Positions 33,758 through 42,134 of a DNA stretch of 64,000 nucleotides are shown here, piece by piece. The notes below the pieces were generated by a model. It saw only the letters and a program-made list of their open reading frames with translations, did no database searches and had not been told where the DNA came from. Within the stretch, counting starts at the first letter, position 1; each line of letters opens with the position of its first letter. A program made the translations under genes and the position numbers. This DNA is from an uncultured Methylococcaceae bacterium. Lineage in GTDB: Bacteria; Pseudomonadota; Gammaproteobacteria; Methylococcales; Methylococcaceae. The stretch lies in assembly GCA_903859815.1 (NCBI GenBank), contig CAIOOA010000090.1:1-64000 (forward strand), given 5' to 3'.

Positions 33758-34381
33758 TCATGTCGAATTTTCAAAGCCTGTCAAAGCATGGGCAATGTCA
33801 TCGGCAACTTGGCGCGAATACATGATGAAAGTATGAACCGATGGCATCAGAATGACAGGATTAGGCAAAGCCCCCTGAACTTCCCCCACCGATAAAATCC
33901 CATCATTAGGAATGTCCCCAAAGGGTGATAATTTGCCTATCGGTCCCCCTGTCCCCGCATAAACCCGCGTTGGCATGGTTGGCACTGGCAAGGCTTCCAT
34001 GAATGTCTCGTTGGCAAGCAATTGCCCCATTTCACCCATTAGCAGACGATAAAGCGGATTGTCCGCAAAGAATTTGGCGGCTTTGCACGCTTGGCTGGGG
34101 GGTGCGAGAAAGAAACAGGCACTCGGTAGCTGTTGTTGGAGGTGAGTTAGGACTGACCTAATCAGCACACAACCCAATGAATGACCGATTAAGGCATAAG
34201 GGCCAGTCGCGGAGACCCTTTGAATAAACCGAACCAGCCGGTGTTGACAAGGCTCGAATGTCTCCAACGTAGGCGAATAGCCGAACAGCCGTGTGGAATG
34301 GCCCTCTTTCCGAAGGCGCTGGCTTAACATAAGCATGGAAAGTGGTGTCCGCCCCATGCCGTGGATCAAGACAATATTCAA
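33758..34381 (-). CDS. Alpha/beta hydrolase downstream of recJ
   Basis: 207 residues from TTG 34381, with GAGG directly upstream; longer starts would run into recJ. IVLIHGMGRTPLSMLMLSQR begins the fold (HG oxyanion motif), the nucleophile is the Ser of ALIGHSLGCVLIRSVL, and the Asp/His may be DGILS and PSVHTFIM. It resembles short lipase/esterase-type proteins (GHSLG). It starts about five bases after the recJ stop, so it is likely co-transcribed. Substrate unknown. Confidence 0.7.
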   Translation of the reverse strand: MNIVLIHGMGRTPLSMLMLSQRLRKEGHSTRLFGYSPTLETFEPCQHRLVRFIQRVSATGPYALIGHSLGCVLIRSVLTHLQQQLPSACFFLAPPSQACKAAKFFADNPLYRLLMGEMGQLLANETFMEALPVPTMPTRVYAGTGGPIGKLSPFGDIPNDGILSVGEVQGALPNPVILMPSVHTFIMYSRQVADDIAHALTGFENST

Positions 34382-34388
34382 AAAAACC

Positions 34389-36128
34389 TCAGCTTTCCAT
34401 GTATTCGATGCGCATCTGCACCGTCCGGTTGTCGCGGAATTCGTTGACATCCAGTTTATAAGCGAGTTTTAGCCGTTTGCAACCTAACCAGCTTTCCGGG
34501 TCATCGACAAAAAACGCGATGCCGTCGATCATGCGCTTTTGGTCGGGCGTTCTTAACACTAATTTGAGATGCTTTTCGCCAACGATGCGGGTTTGGACCA
34601 CTTCAAATTCCCCGTCAAAGGTAGGTTCCGGGAATCCTTGCCCCCAAGGTCCCGCTTGTTGCAACACTTCGGCGCTTTCCAAGCGCAATTCGTCGGCGGT
34701 CAGTTCCCCGTCACTATGTACGGCATGGGCCAAATCCATGCCAACTAACTGTTTTCTAACCTCATCGTCAAATAGTTTGGCAAATGTCGGGTAGTTGTTC
34801 TCTGCAAGACTAAGCCCCGCCGCCATGGCGTGTCCACCGAATTTGTCCAACAAATTGGGGCAGGCAGCGGCAATGTTGCTCAACACATCGCGGATATGCA
34901 CACCGGGGATGGACCGGGCTGAACCCTTGATTTCGCCATTGCCTACCGGGGCAAAGGCAATCACCGGGCGGTGTAGCCTATCTTTGATGCGGGAAGCCAA
35001 AATTCCAATGACACCTTGATGCCAAGACGAATCCAATAGACAAACCCCTGCCAAGTCTTTGGCCCGTTTCGTGGTGTCCAAGTTGTCAAGAATGGCGTAG
35101 GCATCCAGCTTCATCTGATCCTCGATTTCCCGCCGATCCCGATTGAGTTGGTCGAGTTGGACTGCCATCGCCCGTGCTGTAGCGGCATCTTCGCAAAGCA
35201 AACATTCGATGCCTTGCGCCATATCCTCCAAGCGTCCGGCGGCATTCAACCTTGGCCCAGCGAAAAAGCCCAAGTCGGCAGCCACTACCGCCGCCGGTTT
35301 GCGTCCGGCCACTTCCAGCAAGGACACAATGCCCGGCCTTGCTGTGCCTTGTCGAATACGTTGCAAACCTTGATGGACGAGGATGCGGTTAACCCGGTCG
35401 AGTGTGACCACATCGGCAACCGTCCCCAAGGCCACCAAATCCAGCAATTGCGCCAGATTGGGTTCGGCAATGCCTTGTTGGGCAAACCAGCCCTTCTCGC
35501 GCAAGCGTGAGCGCAATGCCATCAGTACGTAGAACATGACCCCCACGCCGGCCAATGCCTTGCTAGGGAATTCGTCTCCGACCAGATTGGGGTTGACTAT
35601 GGCATCAGCATTGGGCAATTCCGCACCGGGTAGATGATGATCGGTGACCAATACCTTCATGCCGAATGCCTTAGCCACCTTGACCCCCTCAAGGCTGGAA
35701 ATGCCGTTGTCCACGGTAATCAACAAGTCGGGTTTGAGTTTCGCGGCAACGGCTACGATTTCCGGGGTCAAGCCGTAGCCATATTCAAAGCGATTAGGAA
35801 CGATATAGGAAACCCTTGCCGCACCCATCGCCTTCAGACCGATCATGCCCACCGCACAACTCGTCGCCCCGTCAGCATCGAAATCGGCAACAATCAGCAA
35901 ATGTTGCTTGGTTTGAATGGCTTCGATCAAATGATTGACCAACTCATCCATGCCAGACAACAGCCAAGGGGAGGGCAGCTTCGCTAAGGTGCGATCCAAC
36001 TCATCTGACGAGGTAAGGTCTCGCGACAAATAGATGCGCTGTAGCAATGGGGATAGATTTTGAAACAGCCCATTCTGTTGAGGAACAGGGCGACGGATGA
36101 TTTTCTTAAGGATCGGGTGGTGGGGCAT
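34389..36128 (-). CDS. recJ: Single-stranded-DNA-specific exonuclease RecJ
   Basis: 579 residues, full length. DHH-phosphoesterase motifs in order: I VADFDADGATSC (80-91), II TVDNGISS (138-145), III VTDHHLPGA (161-169), IV NPNL near 180, and the DHHA1 motif GGHAMAAGLSLAE near 450. It degrades ssDNA 5'-3' in recombination and repair. The coding region and about 80 bp upstream share ~275 bp with a partial copy at 49716-49990. The downstream alpha/beta hydrolase gene lies close behind. Confidence 0.95.
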   Translation of the reverse strand: MPHHPILKKIIRRPVPQQNGLFQNLSPLLQRIYLSRDLTSSDELDRTLAKLPSPWLLSGMDELVNHLIEAIQTKQHLLIVADFDADGATSCAVGMIGLKAMGAARVSYIVPNRFEYGYGLTPEIVAVAAKLKPDLLITVDNGISSLEGVKVAKAFGMKVLVTDHHLPGAELPNADAIVNPNLVGDEFPSKALAGVGVMFYVLMALRSRLREKGWFAQQGIAEPNLAQLLDLVALGTVADVVTLDRVNRILVHQGLQRIRQGTARPGIVSLLEVAGRKPAAVVAADLGFFAGPRLNAAGRLEDMAQGIECLLCEDAATARAMAVQLDQLNRDRREIEDQMKLDAYAILDNLDTTKRAKDLAGVCLLDSSWHQGVIGILASRIKDRLHRPVIAFAPVGNGEIKGSARSIPGVHIRDVLSNIAAACPNLLDKFGGHAMAAGLSLAENNYPTFAKLFDDEVRKQLVGMDLAHAVHSDGELTADELRLESAEVLQQAGPWGQGFPEPTFDGEFEVVQTRIVGEKHLKLVLRTPDQKRMIDGIAFFVDDPESWLGCKRLKLAYKLDVNEFRDNRTVQMRIEYMES

Positions 36129-36375
36129 GAATTAGGCAATCTAAGGTTCTATCGGACAGTGCCAAATTTTAACAGGGACATGGCTTGCCCAATGATTTTA
36201 TTTCGCTGAATAGATACTGTTAACGATGCCAAGCGTCATGTAACCAAGTATAGAGGGCTGCGGAAGTAAAGCATCATAAAGCCCCCTCACCCTGTGGTAG
36301 AGCGTTGGGGTGAAGACACAAAAATGTAGCTTAGTTTCCCCAACCCTCTATGACTAATCAAAGTTGAAACCGTAG

Positions 36376-37812
36376 TTAAGTGTATGGGATATGAAACTTC
36401 CCGTTTTGATCAAAAAACATCATGTGGAAAAACGACTTCGCACCCTCCGGCGTAGGAGGCACTGTTCCCGGATCGATGCCTACAAACCTAGCGACATTGC
36501 GCAAAGTATACTCCGCAATTTGCGATAAACGTTCGTTGCCGCCCTTGTCTGGATGGTAAGATTGTACCTTAAGGAACGGGCGGTCAGTGCGCGGTTCCGA
36601 CAAATTAAACATGGGTGCGATGCTCGGCGCTATTTCATCACGCTTGGTCAACGGTGGTCCCAAGTCAAAACGGTCACGTAGCGACCTCAGCACCGAACAA
36701 TTGTGGAAGGTATCGGCAATCACCGTCTCTCGTTGGGTGTAAGGCGATACAACGATAACAGGGATGCGTAAGCCAAGACGGTCAAACGCAAATGGGGGGT
36801 GTTTGGATTGGTAGGCATCGGGGGGAATGATAGCGGGGGGTGGCACATGGTCATAGGTTCCGCCGTGTTCATCAAAACAAATGATTAAAGCGGTGCTTTC
36901 CCAAGCAGGTGACTCCCTGACGGTTTCATACACAGTTGCCAGAAATTCTTCGCCAGCACGGATGTCGGTCGGTGGGTGGTAATCCGTCAGTGGAGAAAAC
37001 ATCATATTAGGCTCCAGCCAAGAGAAGGCGGGTAACTTTCCCTCCCCCGCATTCGTGATGAAGTCTTCCCAAGTGGCTGCATGGTCGGCTATTTCTTTAA
37101 TGTGATGCACACCGCCAAGTAGTGAAATACTGACCGGTATGACTTGAGTCGGGCGGTCATAATAAACTTTCCAAGGGATCTTTTTTTCCGTAAACAAATC
37201 AAAAATGGTTTTGCTGGTTTCAGAAAATGCCTCATTGATTATTAGCTCATTGTCAATGCGGCCTTGGCTAGTGCCGGTCAAAAAGAATTCACGATTCGGG
37301 TTGGTGCAGGTAGGCACTTCACTGAACCAACGAGTGAATACGCCGTATTCTTGGGCCAGTGTGTTAATGACCGGCGCGGTTTCCGGGGTATATACTGCCG
37401 CTATACTCTGCATTTCCTCATTGCTCGGTTCCCTGCCGGTCTGCCATTGATAGTTCCAATAATAATCCAGAGCTGCCCCGTCCATAGTGGGTGTTCCCGC
37501 GTTTTCTGGAATATTGTAAGGCGCTTCCATGAAATTAGGAAAAGCTGCCGAACCCGCTTTGCCCCCGTTCGAATTCGGGCTATATTGATTCCAAAGTTGG
37601 GCATTGACATTAGGCCACTGCTCGCCAGGGTCAGGATTGGGACTCCAGAAATCAGTAGCCTTATGAATTTTAAGGCTACCTCCTGGGTAATTCAACGTGA
37701 TGTCTTTATCTTTAACCCCGTCTTCGGGGCGTATATGCGGCAAGTGGCCGAGCAGGGAATCAAAAGACCGATTTTCAAACATGACGACGACAAAGTGCTT
37801 AATTCTATGCAT
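36376..37812 (-). CDS. Phospholipase C-like phosphoesterase
   Basis: 478 residues, phosphoesterase family of the alkaline-phosphatase fold (bacterial phospholipase C / acid phosphatase AcpA). The N-terminal HFVVVMFENRSFDSLLGHLP carries the metal and nucleophile region; CFDEHGGTYDHVPPP near 310-325 and the later YTQRETVIADTFHNC are typical. There is no signal peptide or twin-arginine motif, unlike most secreted members. It is isolated, minus strand, with the shared regulatory motif copy E 106 bp upstream, as for the lipase and coiled-coil genes. Substrate (phospholipid or other phosphodiester) not determinable. Confidence 0.85.
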   Translation of the reverse strand: MHRIKHFVVVMFENRSFDSLLGHLPHIRPEDGVKDKDITLNYPGGSLKIHKATDFWSPNPDPGEQWPNVNAQLWNQYSPNSNGGKAGSAAFPNFMEAPYNIPENAGTPTMDGAALDYYWNYQWQTGREPSNEEMQSIAAVYTPETAPVINTLAQEYGVFTRWFSEVPTCTNPNREFFLTGTSQGRIDNELIINEAFSETSKTIFDLFTEKKIPWKVYYDRPTQVIPVSISLLGGVHHIKEIADHAATWEDFITNAGEGKLPAFSWLEPNMMFSPLTDYHPPTDIRAGEEFLATVYETVRESPAWESTALIICFDEHGGTYDHVPPPAIIPPDAYQSKHPPFAFDRLGLRIPVIVVSPYTQRETVIADTFHNCSVLRSLRDRFDLGPPLTKRDEIAPSIAPMFNLSEPRTDRPFLKVQSYHPDKGGNERLSQIAEYTLRNVARFVGIDPGTVPPTPEGAKSFFHMMFFDQNGKFHIPYT

Positions 37813-37917
37813 AAAGCGTTTTCAACCTCTACTAAATGGTGATGTAAACCTTCGCCTGTCAATTGCGAATTCGGCAAATCTCTTTGCTTGGGCGCAGTCT
37901 AGCCCGGCACCGTTTGT

Positions 37918-37947
37918 ATTGTCTATCGGAAAAAAACTGATTTTTTA
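37918..37947 (-). promoter_or_regulatory. Shared AT-palindrome motif, copy E (upstream of phosphoesterase at 37812)
   Basis: Plus strand TATCGG followed by AAAAAAACTGATTTTTTA, a slightly diverged copy, 106 bp before the ATG at 37812. GGCTAGACTGC lies downstream in the coding direction, similar to GCTAGAT at copy B but four bases closer. Confidence 0.65.
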
Positions 37948-37988
37948 GCCAAAAAGGCAGTCATGAATCTGTCATCTGTTGATTTATG

Positions 37989-38079
37989 GCCTAACGCCAA
38001 CGTTCAGCCGCCCGCGCGGAAGGAGCCAGAACAATGATGCCAAACGTCCACGCGGGTAAGATGGAACGGCGGGTTAGCG
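37989..38079 (+). other. attC-like dyad (possible integron cassette site)
   Basis: R'' box GCCTAAC (37989-37995), five-base spacer, L'' CGTTCAGC, then after a ~50-base apical region L' GATGGAACG, four-base spacer and R' GTTAGCG (38073-38079). L' is one base longer than L'', giving the extrahelical base typical of attC sites. R' differs from the consensus GTTRRRY at two bases, so this may be a relic. No integrase gene is in the window. Confidence 0.35.
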
Positions 38080-38082
38080 GAG

Positions 38083-38229
38083 TGACCGCCCCGGCGGAAG
38101 GCGTTGCCAAGAAGCATGCCTAAAATATGGTCATGAAATATCAATAACATGCATTTGCTTCTTGAGAGACTGGTGGGCAGGGAGACAATGCCGGGGGTTC
38201 ATGGCTTTTGCTCTTTGCCTTTGTCATCT
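38083..38229 (+). repeat. Copy of the 3' end and downstream flank of the 46.6-kb histidine kinase
   Basis: About 145 bp match 49273-49422. The coding part ends EGVAKKHA-stop here and EGVAKKHV-stop at the kinase, and the similarity continues downstream through GGGCAGGGAG and TTCATGGCTTTT. The rest of a kinase gene is absent, so this is a detached tail. It begins right beside the attC-like dyad. Confidence 0.7.
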
Positions 38230-38233
38230 ATTC

Positions 38234-38265
38234 GGCGCAATACGCGGCGAAGCCGCTATTGCGCC
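38234..38265. repeat. GGCGCAATA hairpin repeat
   Basis: GGCGCAATACGCGGC, GAA loop, GCCGCTATTGCGCC, directly downstream of the stop of the gene ending at 38274. A related repeat is at 41213-41306. Possibly a terminator or a REP-type element. Confidence 0.6.
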
Positions 38266-38273
38266 CTTCAGCC

Positions 38274-39674
38274 TTACGGCCTTGGCCGCCAAACCACAAT
38301 GCCGCCAAAAACGCTAAGATAGGCGCCGCCGTCAGGACCGATTGTCAGGCCAGCGTAATAGTTATTGGCCAATGTGTCGTCTATCAAGCCATCACCTTGA
38401 TGGACGAATTCGACAGTCGGTGAACGTGTAAGTAATTGCCCAGTTTCAAAATCCAAGGCCGCCCAATACCAGCCGTTTTGGTCTTTGGCATACGTGTAAA
38501 CCATGCCATCACCGCTGGATAGTTGCGAGACGACCGACGGTACCGAAATCGAATTATTGGCCCAAACCACTTCCGATTTTCCCGTCGCTGGATCAAAATC
38601 AACCCGGTTCACGCCGGGCGTAGTAGTGTTATGTCCCATCGTGCTTTTCACACTGGTATTGCCATAATTGTTTTCCACGATAATTGACCGATTTAGCGCG
38701 ATCAAGGAGTTTTCACACGAATTTTGAGAAGGATAGTCCGTAAACACCGCCTGTTGCGCCACCATCTGGCCAGTGCCACGAGAATACACATTCACATGCA
38801 TCTGAGCGGCATTATCGGTAATCGCAACGAATTGGTTGCCGTCAAAATCATCAAAACACGTTGGCGTGGTGCCTGATCCCTGCTGGTTTTGGCCGGACTT
38901 GGTTTCGCTGCCGCGATCATATTCCGTGCGCCAAATGTTTTGCGGCCCGCTTGCGCTTGCTTGGTAACAATAGAGGGCATAGTCCGACACCACGTACACG
39001 TTGCCATTGGCATCACTGGCAAACGATTTGCTGATAGTCTCGGCGGGGTTGGCACCGCTAACATTCCGGACACAGGTAGCCAGTATTGCTTGATTGGTGG
39101 AGTCAACATAGCCAACAACGCCAGCCTGCGAAATAAACCAAAGATTGCCCAAGCTGTCCGGCAGCACCGAATTCAGGATATCGGCTGGATTGCTGTTGAT
39201 TTTGAGTGCCTCGCTCAAGTCCCAGGAGTTGAGGAGTTTGATTTGGTCATTGTCGGTTGAATAAATGCCGATTTTCTGGTCAGCAGTCACACAGACCACA
39301 TTCCCAAGCTGATCCAAATAAAAGTATCCACCTGCAAAACTAAGGCTATCTGTATTTGGTCGCCGTGGCAGGGTGCATTCGGCCAAGGTCTCGAGGGTGT
39401 CGGGTTCAAGCAGCATAATGGTTGGATTAGCGGACTCCCAGGAAGAATGGCCAATCCTGATGGTTATAAGTTGACCTTTAGCATTGAATGCCAGCGTTGC
39501 GGCAATACCCGGCGGCATTATCAGCTTGTGCTGCACAGATTGATATTGTGCGCTGGCCGGGCCTTGCACGGAACAGGTGTCGGTCTGATAGGCGTTAAAG
39601 TGGATTTCACTGAAATCGTTGGGGGCCATGAAAGGGTTTTGGTAAATTGCTGGCGTTGCTAGTGGTTTTGACAT
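38274..39674 (-). CDS. Beta-propeller-like hypothetical protein 1
   Basis: 466 residues. Repeating beta-strand units (GQLITIRIGHSSWESANPTI, GNVVCVTADQKIGIYSTD, GNLWFISQAGVVGYVD, GNVYVVSDYALYCYQ, GMVYTYAKDQNGWYWAALDF, GGAYLSVFGGIVVWRP) suggest a six- or seven-bladed propeller related to PQQ-type or SMP-30-type repeats. There is no signal peptide. It lies between the phosphoesterase and a second propeller-like gene on the same strand, with ~100 bp gaps, so each may have its own promoter. No catalytic motif recognised. Confidence 0.6.
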   Translation of the reverse strand: MSKPLATPAIYQNPFMAPNDFSEIHFNAYQTDTCSVQGPASAQYQSVQHKLIMPPGIAATLAFNAKGQLITIRIGHSSWESANPTIMLLEPDTLETLAECTLPRRPNTDSLSFAGGYFYLDQLGNVVCVTADQKIGIYSTDNDQIKLLNSWDLSEALKINSNPADILNSVLPDSLGNLWFISQAGVVGYVDSTNQAILATCVRNVSGANPAETISKSFASDANGNVYVVSDYALYCYQASASGPQNIWRTEYDRGSETKSGQNQQGSGTTPTCFDDFDGNQFVAITDNAAQMHVNVYSRGTGQMVAQQAVFTDYPSQNSCENSLIALNRSIIVENNYGNTSVKSTMGHNTTTPGVNRVDFDPATGKSEVVWANNSISVPSVVSQLSSGDGMVYTYAKDQNGWYWAALDFETGQLLTRSPTVEFVHQGDGLIDDTLANNYYAGLTIGPDGGAYLSVFGGIVVWRPRP

Positions 39675-39778
39675 GGTAATGTATCCTTAGTTGGTTGTTG
39701 TTGGAATGAAGACATTGGAAAGAGCAGATATACTATAGTTAAGCCTAGTAAGCCCCCCGTGACTTTTGTTGACAAATG

Positions 39779-41149
39779 TTATGATTGTTGAGCGGCAAGC
39801 TTCAATTCGATTATCTTCTGATTTTCCACGGCAAGATAATAAAAACGTCCTTCAAAACCAGAACTTACGATATTGCCATTGAATTTAGAATCGAGTATAT
39901 CGCTGCAAACCAGTTCTTCTCCACTGCGTGCATCCCGCCATAGCACACGGTCTCCCTGTTCGGTAAAATTCGTGCCGATGATGTTCCTGTCCGCTTTTAG
40001 GCCAATAATCGCCCAGAATGAAGCCATTCTTTGTTCTGCTTGCCAACTTATGCTGAACCCTTCTGTTTCATCAAAATCCAGGCCGGCCACCTTACTTACA
40101 AGCTGATCATTGGTATAGATTCGCATGTTTTCAGAATCGATGCCGGGTTTTGAGTATTCCTGACTAGGTGTGTGGCCTGGAAATGGTCGGATGGAGTGGC
40201 TGCGGTTGCAATCTTCAACATGGAAGGCTGATATGTGAAGTGGCTGAGTAGAAACCAGAAAGTTTGTTTGCACAATCACCCAGTCATTTAACATCGCACA
40301 TGCAGTTCCAGGTTGTTCTCCTTCCTCAACGTAGATAGGCTGCCAATCGTCATCCAGAATGAACTGATTCCCAGTAAATAGATAGCGCCAGACTTTAGTT
40401 ACGCCGGGTAAGTAAACAAATTCCAATCCAGCATATTCACTTGTCATTGCACGGCCTAATACAGTCTCCGGTGATTCCGTTTGTGCCAGAATGGTCAGAT
40501 TGTCTGGATCGACTGCGACCAAAAAAGCAGGGATTTTATTTTCCACGGCAGCTCTCAATCCTAATATCGAATTGACCTCTGTTGTACCGCGCTCTATCGA
40601 TTTACAAATCAAAACACCTTGCTGCGAAATAACGAAGCCATTATAAGCTGCGCCTCCCTGCCCAGGATGCTCTGGAAGTTGAACCGTGCTGTGTTTGCCA
40701 GTCTTCGCATCAATTTTAGCCAGAACATTTCCAGCAATCGCATAGATATAACCGTTGCCATGTACTCCAACGGCACCTGGCCAGTTGAAGGGGTTTTCAG
40801 TCCCAACGGTAAGATAAATTCGCCATTGCTCAGATAGGTTCCTTCGATCAACGCTTGCAACATAGGCGCCCAATCCTTCACCGACATAACCTCCGTATAC
40901 AAACAACTCATCTCGCTCTCTGGTAATGATATTGTAAGGATTCGGATAATCGTTCACGGAATTTCGCGTCAAAATACCAATGTTTTCATACCCTGCGAGT
41001 TGCTGTGTATTACATGTGTTTGGGAAATGCGATGTGCGCATAGAGTCATAGTGCTCGGACGGCATCAGCGTCGCATACCAAGGCCCATCTGTTTTTCCGA
41101 CCTTTAAATCGGCGGAAGCAGGGCATATACAATTATTTAAAATGTTCAT
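39779..41149 (-). CDS. Beta-propeller-like hypothetical protein 2
   Basis: 456 residues. Repeats such as ERDELFVYGGYVGEGLGAYV, GNGYIYAIAGNVLAKIDAKTG, NGFVISQQGVLICKS, LNDWVIVQTNFLVS and EGRFYYLAVENQKIIELKLA give strand-turn-strand blades as in PQQ-like propellers. It has a short cysteine-bearing N-terminus (MNILNNCICPAS). No signal peptide and no enzyme motif. It resembles the neighbour at 38274 in style but not closely in sequence. Upstream lies an inverted-repeat element (41213-41306). Confidence 0.6.
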   Translation of the reverse strand: MNILNNCICPASADLKVGKTDGPWYATLMPSEHYDSMRTSHFPNTCNTQQLAGYENIGILTRNSVNDYPNPYNIITRERDELFVYGGYVGEGLGAYVASVDRRNLSEQWRIYLTVGTENPFNWPGAVGVHGNGYIYAIAGNVLAKIDAKTGKHSTVQLPEHPGQGGAAYNGFVISQQGVLICKSIERGTTEVNSILGLRAAVENKIPAFLVAVDPDNLTILAQTESPETVLGRAMTSEYAGLEFVYLPGVTKVWRYLFTGNQFILDDDWQPIYVEEGEQPGTACAMLNDWVIVQTNFLVSTQPLHISAFHVEDCNRSHSIRPFPGHTPSQEYSKPGIDSENMRIYTNDQLVSKVAGLDFDETEGFSISWQAEQRMASFWAIIGLKADRNIIGTNFTEQGDRVLWRDARSGEELVCSDILDSKFNGNIVSSGFEGRFYYLAVENQKIIELKLAAQQS

Positions 41150-41212
41150 ATTGAGTGTACCTCGAATGAGCTTATAGTGTTAATATTCGGTTTGCATATT
41201 GGGTATGGATAG

Positions 41213-41306
41213 GATCGTAGGGCACAATAGCGTCAGCGTATTGCGCCGAATGGCAAGTTTTAATATACGGCACAATACGCGAGTATCGATTTTGCGCCCT
41301 ACGACC
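41213..41306. repeat. 94-bp inverted-repeat element
   Basis: Ends CGTAGGGCACAATAGCG and TTTTGCGCCCTACG are inverted copies; the inside holds further CGTATTGCGCC / GGCACAATACGCG arms. Related to the hairpin at 38234-38265. REP/MITE-like, no coding capacity. Confidence 0.6.
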
Positions 41307-41333
41307 CTGACCCCATCGATTCTTGAAAGCCGA

Positions 41334-42134
41334 TTAATTGCGCATCGGCACCTGTGGTTTGCTATTTTTGTTGCTGCCGCTGTCTTCAGTGTCGTTGGTA
41401 TTCTGGTTATTCAGCGTATGCGGGTATAGGCATTTTTCCCTGTGCTGTTTTTTCAATTCGTGCTCTAGCGCTGTTTGCACATTTTCAGGCAATGGGTTGG
41501 AGCAGATGGGCGACATGCGGTTTTCCACTTCCAACGGGTCGTTGTGCAAGTCATAGCATTCATACTCATCCGGTATGCCGCGCGGCGTGGTGATATTGTC
41601 CGGGTTGCCCACTTGCCCGACCGCAAAGCGCGTATTGTCATAGTAACGGCTGTATTTCCAGACCACTTCGCCCGTCAACAGCGGCAGCTTGGTAATTACC
41701 GTTTCCACATGTTTGGGCTGGATAATGGCGTTATACGCAAAACCGGTCATCGGGTTGAACATTTGCGCGCCAACTTCTGGGTTGTCGTCGGTCATGAAAT
41801 AAATCGGCTCATCGTTGCCTTTGACCTTGCCCGTGATTACCCCGGACAAATCGCGTCCGACTGGTTTTTGCGCTTCGGAATGGCTCTTGGCCAGTTCACC
41901 TCGGATAGCTTCCTGATCGATGCCAGCCAAGCCCAAAATGGTGGGTAACAAATCGATGTGGGAGGTATAGAGTTCGCTGGTTTTAGCTTGTTGGAACAGT
42001 TTAGGATTAGAAATTATTAAGGGTACATGCAGGCTTTCGTTATAGGCGTTATACCACTTTTGATGTAAGCCGCCATGCGAGCCGAGCATTTCCCCATGGT
42101 CGGAAGTGAAGATTAGGAAGCCTCGCGTCTCGGC
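41334..42134 (-). pseudogene. C-terminal fragment of a second sulfatase
   Basis: The frame from 42134 to 41334 is the same as that of the complete sulfatase upstream and starts directly after its TGA. It reads GFLIFTSDHGEMLGSHGGLH, then WYNAYNESLHVPLIISNP, the metal-binding DHG and the following conserved block of a sulfatase, then ~240 residues to the end. The N-terminal half (with the formylglycine cysteine) is missing, and the first protein already has its own DHG motif. This is therefore a truncated paralog fused by deletion, not part of one long protein. An ATG at 42089 has no ribosome-binding site. Confidence 0.75.
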
